A DNA stretch of 64,000 nucleotides from Flavobacteriales bacterium (GCA_020635815.1 JACJZB010000005.1:1-64000), one strand, 5' to 3'; numbered from the stretch's first letter, positions 24,386-31,650 are shown. Made by a program: numbers and translations. The notes: a model not told the origin generated them from the letters alone.

Positions 24386-24829
24386 TCATTTATTTACTTT
24401 CCATTGATGAGTTTCATCCTCAAAAATTTCCTTCCCAAAAACTGGTGCTTTTGCTTTTATTTCTTCAGTAATATATCTGCAAGCATCAAAAGCCATAGCT
24501 CGATGTTTGGACGATGTAAAAACAAACAAACATAATTCACCAGCTTTTACTATTCCTTTACTGTGATAGATGTGAGCACAGGTTAAATCATACTTTTCAA
24601 ATGCCGATTCTCTAATTTCATCAAATACTTTATTCGCCATTTCATCATAAGCTGAATAATCTATCGCTGCTACCAGCTTACCATCAATTTCATCTGCACG
24701 AACTTGCCCTAAAAATATATCGTGTGCTCCAATATTTGTTTTTACTTGATGATGTGCTATTGAATTTGCAATTTTTTCAGGCGTAATTGGCCCTTCTACA
24801 AATACATTTTTTATTTTCTTTTCACTCAT
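24386..24829 (-). CDS. moaE: Molybdopterin synthase catalytic subunit
   Basis: Large subunit of molybdopterin synthase, transferring sulfur from MoaD thiocarboxylate to precursor Z. 147 residues with the family blocks GAHDIFLGQVR, LVAAIDYSAYDEMA, SSKHRAMAFDACRY and the lysine-bearing KAKAPVFGKEIF, then DETHQWKV. Cytoplasmic. Its partner moaD lies two genes upstream, separated by the activating enzyme moeB. Confidence 0.95.
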   Translation of the reverse strand: MSEKKIKNVFVEGPITPEKIANSIAHHQVKTNIGAHDIFLGQVRADEIDGKLVAAIDYSAYDEMANKVFDEIRESAFEKYDLTCAHIYHSKGIVKAGELCLFVFTSSKHRAMAFDACRYITEEIKAKAPVFGKEIFEDETHQWKVNK

Positions 24830-24858
24830 AGTTTTTCTTTTATTTATATTTCAAAATC

Positions 24859-24890
24859 ACCCCTCTTTGTCTCCCCTCAAGAGGAGATTT
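24859..24890. repeat. CTCCCC/GAGGAG palindromic repeat after the moeB stop
   Basis: CACCCCTCTTTGTCTCCCC, TCAA loop, then GAGGAGATTT. In the direction of transcription it begins 2 nt after the moeB TAA. Confidence 0.75.
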
Positions 24891-24892
24891 TT

Positions 24893-26035
24893 TTACCACG
24901 TAACAATCCCACCAGTAAGGTTTATTAAATTGTTATATCCTTGTTGTTTTAAATAATCTATTGCATGCAAACTTCTTACTCCATGCTGACAAAATATTAC
25001 TACTTTTTTATCCTTATCAATCTTATCTAAATTTTCTGGAATGGTTTGCAAAGGAATATTTATTGCTTTTAATGCTGCTACCTTAGGTTGCTCCCACTCT
25101 TCCCTCACATCTATAATCTGTAAAGTTTCACTTTTAATTAATTCTTGTAATTCTTTTGCGTTTATTTCGTCTTCCATTTGATTTTGTTTTAGACCACAAA
25201 AGTAATCGTAATCAAACGAATCAAAATCAATTTGTTGGGCAAGCATAATTTGCTCTTCATTTCGATCAATATTTACCGTAAACTGACTTGCTTGTAAAGC
25301 ATCGTGAACAACTAATTTACCTGAAAGAGGTGTTCCTATTCCTAAAATAAGTTTGATCGTTTCATTTGCTTGTTGTGTTCCAATTAAGCCGGGTAAAACT
25401 CCTATTACTCCAATTTCAGAACAATTGGGTACAGAGCCTGCTTTTGGTGCTTCAGGAAATAAACAACGATAACTTGGTCCGTTTTGATAATTGAATACTG
25501 TTACTTGACCTTCAAATTTATAAATTGCACCGTAAACCAATGGTTTAGCCGTTTTTACACAAGCATCATTTACCAAATAGCGTGTTGAAAAATTATCTGT
25601 TCCATCAACTATAATATCGTATTGCTTAAATAAAGTTAACGCATTTTGAGTGCTTAGTTTTTCTTGATAAATATTAAAATTAACATACTGATTAAGCTGT
25701 TCTAAGCTATTTTTTGCAGCAATTGCTTTATTTGTTCCAATATCACTTACCGAAAATAATACTTGACGTTGTAAGTTCGATTCATCAACCACATCAAAAT
25801 CGATAATACCAATAGTACCAACGCCAGCTGCTGCTAAGTACTGTAAAACAGGGCACCCCAAACCTCCAGCACCTATCACTAAAACCTTAGCCGCTTTTAG
25901 TTTTTCTTGACCACACTCTCCTACCTTATCTAATAATAAGTGTCTGCTGTATCTTTTTTTTTCTTGGGCAGTAAGAGCCTCCCCTAACCCCTCCGAAGGA
26001 GGGGGATTATATCCCTTATCATTCCACTTTTCCAT
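24893..26035 (-). CDS. moeB: MoeB/ThiF-type adenylyltransferase fused to rhodanese
   Basis: 380 residues. Residues about 22-270 form the E1-like domain that adenylylates the MoaD C-terminus: EKKRYSRHLLLDKVG, VIGAGGLGCPVLQYL (nucleotide loop), FDVVDESNLQRQ and TDNFSTRYLVND. Residues about 292-380 are a rhodanese domain with the active-site loop CQHGVRS (Cys349), a likely sulfur donor for MoaD thiocarboxylation. Only Cys191, Cys205 and Cys280 occur where E. coli MoeB has two Zn-binding CxxC pairs, so the zinc site seems incomplete. Residues 10-20 (NPPPSEGLGEA) are the translation of a dispersed palindromic repeat; no alternative start lies downstream of it. Confidence 0.93.
   Translation of the reverse strand: MEKWNDKGYNPPPSEGLGEALTAQEKKRYSRHLLLDKVGECGQEKLKAAKVLVIGAGGLGCPVLQYLAAAGVGTIGIIDFDVVDESNLQRQVLFSVSDIGTNKAIAAKNSLEQLNQYVNFNIYQEKLSTQNALTLFKQYDIIVDGTDNFSTRYLVNDACVKTAKPLVYGAIYKFEGQVTVFNYQNGPSYRCLFPEAPKAGSVPNCSEIGVIGVLPGLIGTQQANETIKLILGIGTPLSGKLVVHDALQASQFTVNIDRNEEQIMLAQQIDFDSFDYDYFCGLKQNQMEDEINAKELQELIKSETLQIIDVREEWEQPKVAALKAINIPLQTIPENLDKIDKDKKVVIFCQHGVRSLHAIDYLKQQGYNNLINLTGGIVTW
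25976..26008 (-). repeat. CCCCTCC/GGAGGGG palindromic repeat inside the moeB N-terminus
   Basis: AACCCCTCCGAAGGAGGGG with the flanking GCCTCCCCT arm is the same class as the stop-abutting repeats, but here it lies 26 nt inside the coding region and is read in frame as NPPPSEGLGEA. Confidence 0.8.
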
Positions 26036-26081
26036 TACTCTTTATTCAATTTTAATTTTACAACCTTCTCATATTCAATAC

Positions 26082-26112
26082 TTCTCCCCTTTTGGGAGAT
26101 TAAGAGGGGCTT
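26082..26112. repeat. CTCCCC/GGGAG palindromic repeat after the moaD stop
   Basis: TTCTCCCCTTTTGGGAGATTAAGAGGGGCTTT split by its own loop; in the direction of transcription it starts right after the moaD TAA. Nearly identical to the C modules at 21010 and 21288. Confidence 0.8.
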
Positions 26113-26349
26113 TTATCCTCCTGCAAATGGTGGTAATAAAGCAATTTCATCATTATCTTTTAGCAATGTAGTTGGCTCTACAAAAGATTGATTTACTGCA
26201 ATTTTATAATTCATTGAAGCTAGTTTAGCATATTTGTTTTTTAATGCTATATTCAATTCTTCAACTGAACTGTTTGCACATTCAAACTCTTCATTTTCTT
26301 TACCTACAGCTTCAGCTATCATTCCAAAATATTTAAGCTTTAATATCAT
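26113..26349 (-). CDS. moaD: Molybdopterin synthase sulfur carrier subunit
   Basis: 78-residue ubiquitin-like beta-grasp protein ending in the obligatory Gly-Gly (LLPPFAGG), which MoeB adenylylates and the sulfur donor converts to a thiocarboxylate. Length and C-terminus are exactly those of MoaD. Its start overlaps the end of mobA by 17 bp, indicating translational coupling. Confidence 0.95.
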   Translation of the reverse strand: MILKLKYFGMIAEAVGKENEEFECANSSVEELNIALKNKYAKLASMNYKIAVNQSFVEPTTLLKDNDEIALLPPFAGG

Positions 26350-26881
26350 CTTTTGCGTTTATATTATTAAATACCTTATTCTCAAAATGATTTAAATTAA
26401 TCGTTTTGAATTTTAACTTTTGTAATGCCAATTTTACTTTTCGTTGACCATTTTCTAATTCATTTTTAAAAAATTCGGCACACAATTTATCATAAATACC
26501 TATTAGCTGATGCGTTTTACCATCATTCTCACAAATTACACCATTAACATCATTACAATTTTTAATTAGCTCTTTTATTACGTCTTCTGTCACAAAAGGC
26601 ACATCGCAACTTAACACTACATTTTTTTCTGTGTTACTATAAGTTAAACCAGTATATAAACCTGCTAACGGCCCTGAATCTTTTATTAAATCCGTATAAA
26701 CTGGATATCCAAAAGTATTATATCCTTCTTGATTTGAGATAATAATCACATCATCTACCAAAGGTTTAACTGTATCAATAATGTGCTCAATCATAGGTTT
26801 TCCGTTAAAAAGCATCAACCCTTTATCTTCACCCATTCGAGAGCTTTTTCCTCCTGCTAATATGATGGCTGTTAGTTTCAT
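26333..26881 (-). CDS. mobA: Molybdenum cofactor guanylyltransferase
   Basis: Adds GMP to the cofactor, forming MGD. 182 residues with the nucleotidyltransferase signature LAGGKSSRMGEDKGL at the N-terminus, SGPLAGLYTGL and VVLSCDVPFV with the metal-binding Asp. MGD is used by DMSO-reductase-type enzymes such as nitrate and formate enzymes, so such an enzyme should exist elsewhere in the genome. Its ATG overlaps the stop of the permease gene (TAATG). Confidence 0.93.
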   Translation of the reverse strand: MKLTAIILAGGKSSRMGEDKGLMLFNGKPMIEHIIDTVKPLVDDVIIISNQEGYNTFGYPVYTDLIKDSGPLAGLYTGLTYSNTEKNVVLSCDVPFVTEDVIKELIKNCNDVNGVICENDGKTHQLIGIYDKLCAEFFKNELENGQRKVKLALQKLKFKTINLNHFENKVFNNINAKDDIKA

Positions 26882-27627
26882 TAATTAAAAAATAATTTGA
26901 TACAAGCAGTAGCCAAAACAAACGCCAACATATACCTTAATCCCTTATTATCAAATTTTTTACTACCCAAATAGCCTCCCAAAAACCCACCAATAACTGC
27001 AATACCAACCAAAATAAAAGCTTGAGGATCTAGCCTTACTCCATTACTTAATTGCCCTCCCATACCAGCTGCCGAGTTCACCCATATAAACAAAGCAGAT
27101 ACAGCTGCTGCCTCCTTCATTCTGCCCCATTTCATTAATAAAATAACTGGGCTTAAAATAATACCTCCGCCAATTCCTATTAAGCCTGAGAAAAACCCAA
27201 TTGAACCACCTACTGTTAATCCTTGCCAAATTTTAACCTCCTTAATTTCGTCTGTTTCTTTACCAAAAACATTCAACATTTTTAAAATTGCAAACACCAA
27301 TAAAACAGCTAGTATTTTTTTGTAAAGCGAAGCATCTATTTCTATCAATCCTCCTACAAAAGCCAAAGGAATGGAAGCTACTGCAAAGGTTAAAAAGAGT
27401 TTCTTATTAAAGTGGCCTGTTTTTGCATAATGAAGGAATGAAATTGCTGCCACAAAAAGATTAAGCAACAAAGCTGTAGGTTTCATTGTTTCTGGCACAA
27501 AGCCAAACAATGCCATCATCGCTAAATAACCACTTGCACCACCATGCCCAACTGCGGCATACATAAAAGCAACTATAGGTAGTATTACCAGAAAAATCCA
27601 AATATTATCTATCTCAAACAGATTCAT
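26881..27627 (-). CDS. TauE/SafE-family permease in the Moco operon
   Basis: 248 residues with about eight hydrophobic helices and the two internal repeats of the TauE/SafE (DUF81) family: GHGGASGYLAMMALFG near the N-terminus and GIGGGIILSPVILLMKWG in the middle. Family members move sulfite, sulfonates or other organic and inorganic anions. Here the gene is sandwiched between modE (ATGA overlap) and mobA (TAATG overlap), and the unit begins at a ModE-like operator, so a role in oxyanion transport linked to molybdenum is plausible. A sulfite-export role is the main alternative. Confidence 0.85.
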   Translation of the reverse strand: MNLFEIDNIWIFLVILPIVAFMYAAVGHGGASGYLAMMALFGFVPETMKPTALLLNLFVAAISFLHYAKTGHFNKKLFLTFAVASIPLAFVGGLIEIDASLYKKILAVLLVFAILKMLNVFGKETDEIKEVKIWQGLTVGGSIGFFSGLIGIGGGIILSPVILLMKWGRMKEAAAVSALFIWVNSAAGMGGQLSNGVRLDPQAFILVGIAVIGGFLGGYLGSKKFDNKGLRYMLAFVLATACIKLFFN

Positions 27628-27959
27628 AATTTCAATTTCAACACTTCTTTATCCAAATATTTTCTACAATTATTATTTAAGGTTTCAAACAATTGAATTG
27701 CTTTTAACCCTTCTTTGGTTACAACTGTTCCTCCTCCACCTTTTCCTCCCGAAACTCTTTCTACTAATGGTGATTTAGCTTCTTTGTTCATGCCATCAAT
27801 AATTTCCCAAGCTTTTTTATAACTCATTTTCATTGATTTAGCTGCAGCACTAATCGAACCCAATTCAATAATTTGTTTTAACAACGAAATTCTACCTTCA
27901 GCTAAGAAAGTTCCATTCTCCCCTTCTATCCAAATTCTACTTTTAATTTTATAAGACAT
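27624..27959 (-). CDS. modE: ModE-type winged-helix regulator, DNA-binding domain only
   Basis: 111 residues matching the N-terminal LysR-like winged-helix domain of ModE: GRISLLKQIIELGSISAAAK, then MSYKKAWEIIDGMNK and ERVSGGKGGGGTVVT. The C-terminal molybdate-binding TOBE domains of E. coli ModE are missing, so the effector would be sensed another way. I start at ATG 27959 (MSYKIKSRIW); the longer in-frame start at 27992 would lie inside the operator described next. ATGA overlap with the permease. Probably autoregulated through the adjacent ModE-like box. Confidence 0.9.
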   Translation of the reverse strand: MSYKIKSRIWIEGENGTFLAEGRISLLKQIIELGSISAAAKSMKMSYKKAWEIIDGMNKEAKSPLVERVSGGKGGGGTVVTKEGLKAIQLFETLNNNCRKYLDKEVLKLKL

Positions 27960-27967
27960 ATTTTTTT

Positions 27968-27997
27968 CTTCGTTATATAAACAAATATACAACGAAG
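27968..27997 (-). promoter_or_regulatory. ModE-like operator overlapping the modE -7 box
   Basis: An inverted repeat whose core reads CGTTATATA, six bases, TATACAACG (27971-27994), flanked by CTT and AAG; 11 of 12 arm positions are complementary. It closely resembles the E. coli ModE consensus half-site CGnTATATA with 6-nt spacing. On the minus strand an exact -7 box TATATTTG (27989-27982) lies inside it, and the modE ATG is 22 nt downstream of that box. Confidence 0.75.
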
Positions 27998-28038
27998 TTA
28001 ATACAGTAAATAATCTTAAAATATGATTTACATCAGAT

Positions 28039-29214
28039 TTATGGTAAAAGAATTACATCAACCAATTCATTTTCCAAAACGGATGCTCTCTCTTCTGGTA
28101 AATAAACTAAACAATCGGATTGTGAAAAAGATAGCAAAACATCAGAACCTTGACCATCTAACAGGTTTACTGTTTTCCCATCACTATACGCTTTTAGGAA
28201 ATTTGCTCGCCCTGTTTTCTTTTGAAAAGATTGACCAATTGGCAATTGAATTTGTTCTAAAAATGGTTTAGGATGACCCATAGCTATATTTAACGCAGGT
28301 AATACGTATAAATAAAAACAGTTAAGTGCAGCCCCTGGATTACCAGGCAATGCAAATATTAACTTGTTTTGTTTTTTCCCAAAATACAAAGGTTTACCCG
28401 GCTTTTGCTTTACTTTATAAAAAAGTTGATTTACCTCATTTTCTTCTAACGATTCTTTTACAAAATCGTAATCCCCTACAGAAATCCCACCAGAAAGTAT
28501 AAGTACATCAAAATTTTGAAGTGCATTTTTTATTGCATTCTTTGTTTCGCTTAAATTATCTTGCAACAAGGTAACCTGAGGCTCAATTCCGATGCTATTT
28601 AAAGCTGCTTGTAACATAAATGTATTTGCCTCATACACTTGCCCTTTTATCACTCCTTTTCCTGGCCTTACCAATTCACTTCCTGTAGCTAATACCGCTA
28701 CTGTTGGCGTTTTATAAACTTTAACTTGGTCTATTCCTAACGATGCTAAAAAACCAATTGTTGCAGGCTTTATTTTAGTTCCTTTTTTTAAAGCTAAATC
28801 ACCTTTTTTTATTTGATGTCCTTTTTCACGAATATTACCCCCTAATTTCAATCCAGCATCTTTTACCACCAGTTTTCCATCTATCAATTCGGTTAATTCT
28901 TGCATTACCACAGTATCGCAACTATCTGGCACCATAGAACCTGTAAATATTCGTACAGCTTCACCTTTGTTAATGTCTATTTTTCGAGTATCGCCAGCAG
29001 GAATCTTGTCAACTAGAACTAAGGCATTTTCTTTTTCATTAAAATTAAAAGCATATCCATCCATTGCACTTTGATTAAACAAAGGCACATCAATTGGTGC
29101 AAAAATATCTTCCGCCAAACAATTGTTTAAAGCTTGATTTAATTGAAGTTGAATACTCATTTGTAATTCAACATTTTCAGTTATTATCTTTTTAGCTTCG
29201 GCAACAGTTATCAT
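28039..29214 (-). CDS. moeA: Molybdopterin molybdenumtransferase
   Basis: Inserts molybdate into adenylylated molybdopterin. 391 residues from the ATG at 29214 (MITVAEAKKII), preferred over an in-frame ATG at 29244 that lies only 4 nt after the -7 box. Conserved blocks: DVPLFNQSAMDGYAF, IFTGSMVPDSCDTVVMQE, LSGGISVGDYDFVKE, KPGKPLYFG and ALPGNPGAALNCFYLY. First gene of the leftward Moco block, separated from modE by 79 nt carrying the modE promoter, and divergent from the FNR-like gene. Confidence 0.96.
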   Translation of the reverse strand: MITVAEAKKIITENVELQMSIQLQLNQALNNCLAEDIFAPIDVPLFNQSAMDGYAFNFNEKENALVLVDKIPAGDTRKIDINKGEAVRIFTGSMVPDSCDTVVMQELTELIDGKLVVKDAGLKLGGNIREKGHQIKKGDLALKKGTKIKPATIGFLASLGIDQVKVYKTPTVAVLATGSELVRPGKGVIKGQVYEANTFMLQAALNSIGIEPQVTLLQDNLSETKNAIKNALQNFDVLILSGGISVGDYDFVKESLEENEVNQLFYKVKQKPGKPLYFGKKQNKLIFALPGNPGAALNCFYLYVLPALNIAMGHPKPFLEQIQLPIGQSFQKKTGRANFLKAYSDGKTVNLLDGQGSDVLLSFSQSDCLVYLPEERASVLENELVDVILLP

Positions 29215-29248
29215 TTTTGTTTTTTTTATAAAAGTATTACTCAAAACC

Positions 29249-29273
29249 CAAAAATAACTGATTTATGTCAGTT
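29249..29273 (-). promoter_or_regulatory. moeA -7 box with adjoining CRP/FNR-geometry palindrome
   Basis: Perfect inverted repeat AACTGA-6 nt-TCAGTT at 29256-29273; its TGA-N6-TCA core has the half-site spacing of CRP/FNR sites. On the minus strand a TATTTTTG -7 box (29256-29249) abuts it. It lies between moeA and the divergent Crp/Fnr gene, 19 nt before the latter's ATG, so it may control either or both. Confidence 0.6.
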
Positions 29274-29291
29274 TTTATCTTCCTTTAAAAC

Positions 29292-30026
29292 ATGAACTTT
29301 GGAAACATGGCCTATAATAAAGACAAAAAAACCTCTTGCACAGATTGTTCGCATAAAATTGCGGGAAATTCTATGTTTTGTAGTCTAGACCTCAAGCAAC
29401 TTGAAGAGCTTGATGATAAATTAAGGTGCTTAACTTTTAAAAAAGGGCAGGTTATTTTTAATGAAGGGAATCAACCCTATGGACTTTATTGCATTAAAAG
29501 CGGTAAGGTTAAGATTTCTAAGATAGGAGAAGAAGGGAAAGAACAAATTGTACGATTGGCTCGTGATGCTAATTTGGTAGGTTACCGTTCGGTTTTGAGT
29601 GGAACAAGTTATTATGCTACAGCCACAGCACTTGACGAAACTGAAGTTTGTTACATTCCTAAGACTGTAATTTTTAACTTAATTAAAGAGAACACTTCTT
29701 TCTCTATGGCTGTAATTGGGCTTTTAAGCGATGACTTAAAAAGAGCTGAAAACAAAATTACCAACATGGCTCAAAAACATGTTCGTGAACGTATTGCAGA
29801 AGCTATTTTATTATTAAAAGAATGTTATGGTGTAACAGAAGATGGTAAAACCATCAACTCTAATTTAACCCGTAGAGAAATTGCAAATATAGCTGGTACT
29901 ACTACCGAAACTTCTATTCGTATTTTATCAGAATTTCATAAAGATAAAATTATTGAACTAAATGGTAAAGACATTACCATTACCAATGAAGATAAGCTTT
30001 TTAAAACAGCTAACATCTTTGATTAA
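29292..30026 (+). CDS. FNR-like Crp/Fnr-family regulator
   Basis: 244 residues: cyclic-nucleotide-binding-fold sensor (about 35-150) and C-terminal helix-turn-helix (about 180-235; LTRREIANIAGTTTETSIR). Cysteines at 16, 19, 30 and 120 mirror the spacing of E. coli FNR ligands 20, 23, 29 and 122, so an oxygen-labile 4Fe-4S cluster is a reasonable inference. The recognition helix ETSIR is close to, but not the same as, FNR ETISR. An alternative start is Met6. Divergent from moeA, fitting control of anaerobic, Mo-dependent respiration. Confidence 0.85.
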   Translation: MNFGNMAYNKDKKTSCTDCSHKIAGNSMFCSLDLKQLEELDDKLRCLTFKKGQVIFNEGNQPYGLYCIKSGKVKISKIGEEGKEQIVRLARDANLVGYRSVLSGTSYYATATALDETEVCYIPKTVIFNLIKENTSFSMAVIGLLSDDLKRAENKITNMAQKHVRERIAEAILLLKECYGVTEDGKTINSNLTRREIANIAGTTTETSIRILSEFHKDKIIELNGKDITITNEDKLFKTANIFD

Positions 30027-30166
30027 ATATTAAAAACAAAACAACTCTTCTGTCTTTCTCAACTACTTGACTTTTTAATAAAAAAAGCTACCTTCGTTTA
30101 ACAACGATTTTATATCTCATTAAAACATGACATAGAATAGCGTTAAATGAAACACAAAAATTCATC

Positions 30167-30200
30167 ATAAAAAAAGGGCTTTACAAATTATAAAGCCCTT
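30167..30200 (-). terminator. Strong intrinsic terminator on the minus strand
   Basis: Perfect 10-bp stem AAGGGCTTTA / TAAAGCCCTT with 7-nt loop. On the minus strand the stem is followed by a run of T residues, so it stops leftward transcripts, presumably the DoxX mRNA or an RNA from the 250-bp stretch before it. On the plus strand no T-tract follows. Confidence 0.75.
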
Positions 30201-30450
30201 CTCCTCCAAGCTTATTAAAATAGTTCCGATTTCAAGCGTCCGTTTGGAGCAATATTAGAAAAATTGCAGCGAAAACTTATGAAAGATTATCCTAGGTAAT
30301 TCTTTTACAAAACCTATCCAAACATCCTATATATAATATGCCTCGGATGCTAGCGTTTTAGCTTTGTGAAACTTAGGCGATTGATACTATAATTTTTGCT
30401 AGTGCTTTTGTAAATCTACTGTTCACCCACCTTAATCAGCCCTGTTATGA
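30201..30450. other. 250-bp gene-free region of unknown content
   Basis: Between the minus-strand terminator and the DoxX stop codon. GC content is somewhat higher and stems such as GCTAGCGTTTTAGC (30350-30363) occur. No ORF or tRNA and none of the window's repeat families is visible. It could be a 3' untranslated region, a small RNA ending at the terminator, or decayed mobile DNA. Confidence 0.4.
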
Positions 30451-30834
30451 TTAATTATTGGATTCTTTAAAATTACTTTCAGACAACTTTGCTAAAGAAA
30501 AAGCAGCTAGTGCCATTACCAAATCCCTTACAGCAACATCTACATAAGACCAACTAAAAATTAAAGTCAAAGCAATTGCAACCAACCAAATTGACACAAC
30601 GTAGGCTCCAATTTTTACTTTTGTTAAAACAAGCACACCTGCAACAATTTCTACGACACCAATTATCATCATAAATGTCGTTGAATCAAAAGGGAGTAAT
30701 TCTGTAACTCCCTCAGAAATATATTGAGACCAATTTGTTAAAATATTCGTGAATTTATCTAATCCTGCAACTATTGGTACTAAACCAAAAGTGTATTTTA
30801 AAAGGGTTTTTACTAGTTGTACATTCGAGTTCAT
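30451..30834 (-). CDS. DoxX-like four-helix membrane protein
   Basis: 127 residues with four hydrophobic helices and the pattern of small DoxX/DoxD-like membrane proteins (KYTFGLVPIVAGLDKF, IIGVVEIVAGVLVL). Family members are tied loosely to thiosulfate or redox stress; the actual role here is unknown. Divergent from an ECF sigma factor across a 117-bp spacer with a palindrome, a layout suggesting it could be a target of that sigma factor. Confidence 0.8.
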   Translation of the reverse strand: MNSNVQLVKTLLKYTFGLVPIVAGLDKFTNILTNWSQYISEGVTELLPFDSTTFMMIIGVVEIVAGVLVLTKVKIGAYVVSIWLVAIALTLIFSWSYVDVAVRDLVMALAAFSLAKLSESNFKESNN

Positions 30835-30898
30835 AATCTTACTAATTTTAATTGTTTATAAATTTGTTATACCCTTTTGATAGCCCAAACAAAAAAAG

Positions 30899-30916
30899 GA
30901 TACAGAATTTTGTATC
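30899..30916. promoter_or_regulatory. Palindrome in the doxX-sigma divergent spacer
   Basis: Inverted repeat GATACA-GAATTT-TGTATC bordered by A7 and T7 runs. It could be a shared operator or a bidirectional terminator-like hairpin; between divergent genes an operator is more logical. Confidence 0.5.
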
Positions 30917-30951
30917 TTTTTTTCAGTTTCAACATCTAAAACAAAAACAGA

Positions 30952-31626
30952 ATGAATATGGAAGCAATAAACATCAATGATTTTAACAATCATAGAATAA
31001 AAGAAGATACTGTAATACAGCGTATTTTGGGTGGCGAAAAAGAGTTGTATGAAATATTGGTAAGACGAAATAACCAAAAAATCTATCGCGTTATTAGGGG
31101 TTACTTAAAAGAAGAATCTGAGATTGAAGATGTAATGCAAAACAGCTATATTAAAGCATACACTAATTTACACCAATTCAATTTACAGTCCCAATTTTCA
31201 ACTTGGTTAATTCGTATTGCCATTAACGAATCGTTGGCAGAATTGAAGAAGAAAGGTAAAACACTACACTTGAACAGTCAAAGTTCAGATGACGATTTTA
31301 TTTTAAAGCTTCCAGACCACAAACAATTAAATCCTCAAGAAAAAATGGCACAGAAAGAAGCAAAACAACTGTTGGAAAATGCTATTGACCAATTGGAATT
31401 AAAGTATCGTACAGTTTATATTATGAAGGAAGTGGAAGAAATGAGTTTAAAAGAAATTGCATCTATCTTAGGTATAAGTCTTGCCAACACAAAAATAAGA
31501 TTACATCGAGCAAAAGATATGCTCAAAGAAATACTTTACAACCTATCAAATACCAAAGATATTTTTGAATTTGGGTTTAATAGATGTGACAGAATAACGA
31601 AAATCATAATGAAAAAGATAAGTTAA
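30952..31626 (+). CDS. ECF RNA polymerase sigma factor
   Basis: 224 residues: sigma-70 region 2 (about 35-105; IEDVMQNSYIKAYTNLHQFN and FSTWLIRIAINE) and region 4 (about 140-190; YRTVYIMKEVEEMSLKEIA and SLANTKIRLHRAKDML). A C-terminal extension ends in FNRCDRITKIIMKKI, a tail seen in several Bacteroidota ECF factors, with its lone Cys a candidate sensor. No anti-sigma gene is adjacent. Followed by a weak terminator. Confidence 0.93.
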   Translation: MNMEAININDFNNHRIKEDTVIQRILGGEKELYEILVRRNNQKIYRVIRGYLKEESEIEDVMQNSYIKAYTNLHQFNLQSQFSTWLIRIAINESLAELKKKGKTLHLNSQSSDDDFILKLPDHKQLNPQEKMAQKEAKQLLENAIDQLELKYRTVYIMKEVEEMSLKEIASILGISLANTKIRLHRAKDMLKEILYNLSNTKDIFEFGFNRCDRITKIIMKKIS

Positions 31627-31628
31627 GT

Positions 31629-31650
31629 ACACATTACGAAGTGTTTTTTT
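31629..31650 (+). terminator. Weak terminator after the sigma factor gene
   Basis: Short ACAC / GTGT stem directly followed by seven T residues, 2 nt after the stop codon. The short stem makes this tentative. Confidence 0.4.

Noticed and set aside
29214..29244. MoeA starting at ATG 29244
   Set aside because: That ATG lies only 4 nt after the -7 box and the family N-terminus begins at MITVAEAKKII, so 29214 is preferred, though the longer form is not excluded.
30201..30450. tmRNA, RNase P or 6S RNA gene
   Set aside because: No tRNA-like ends, tag frame, conserved RNase P core or 6S-type closed stem could be recognised.
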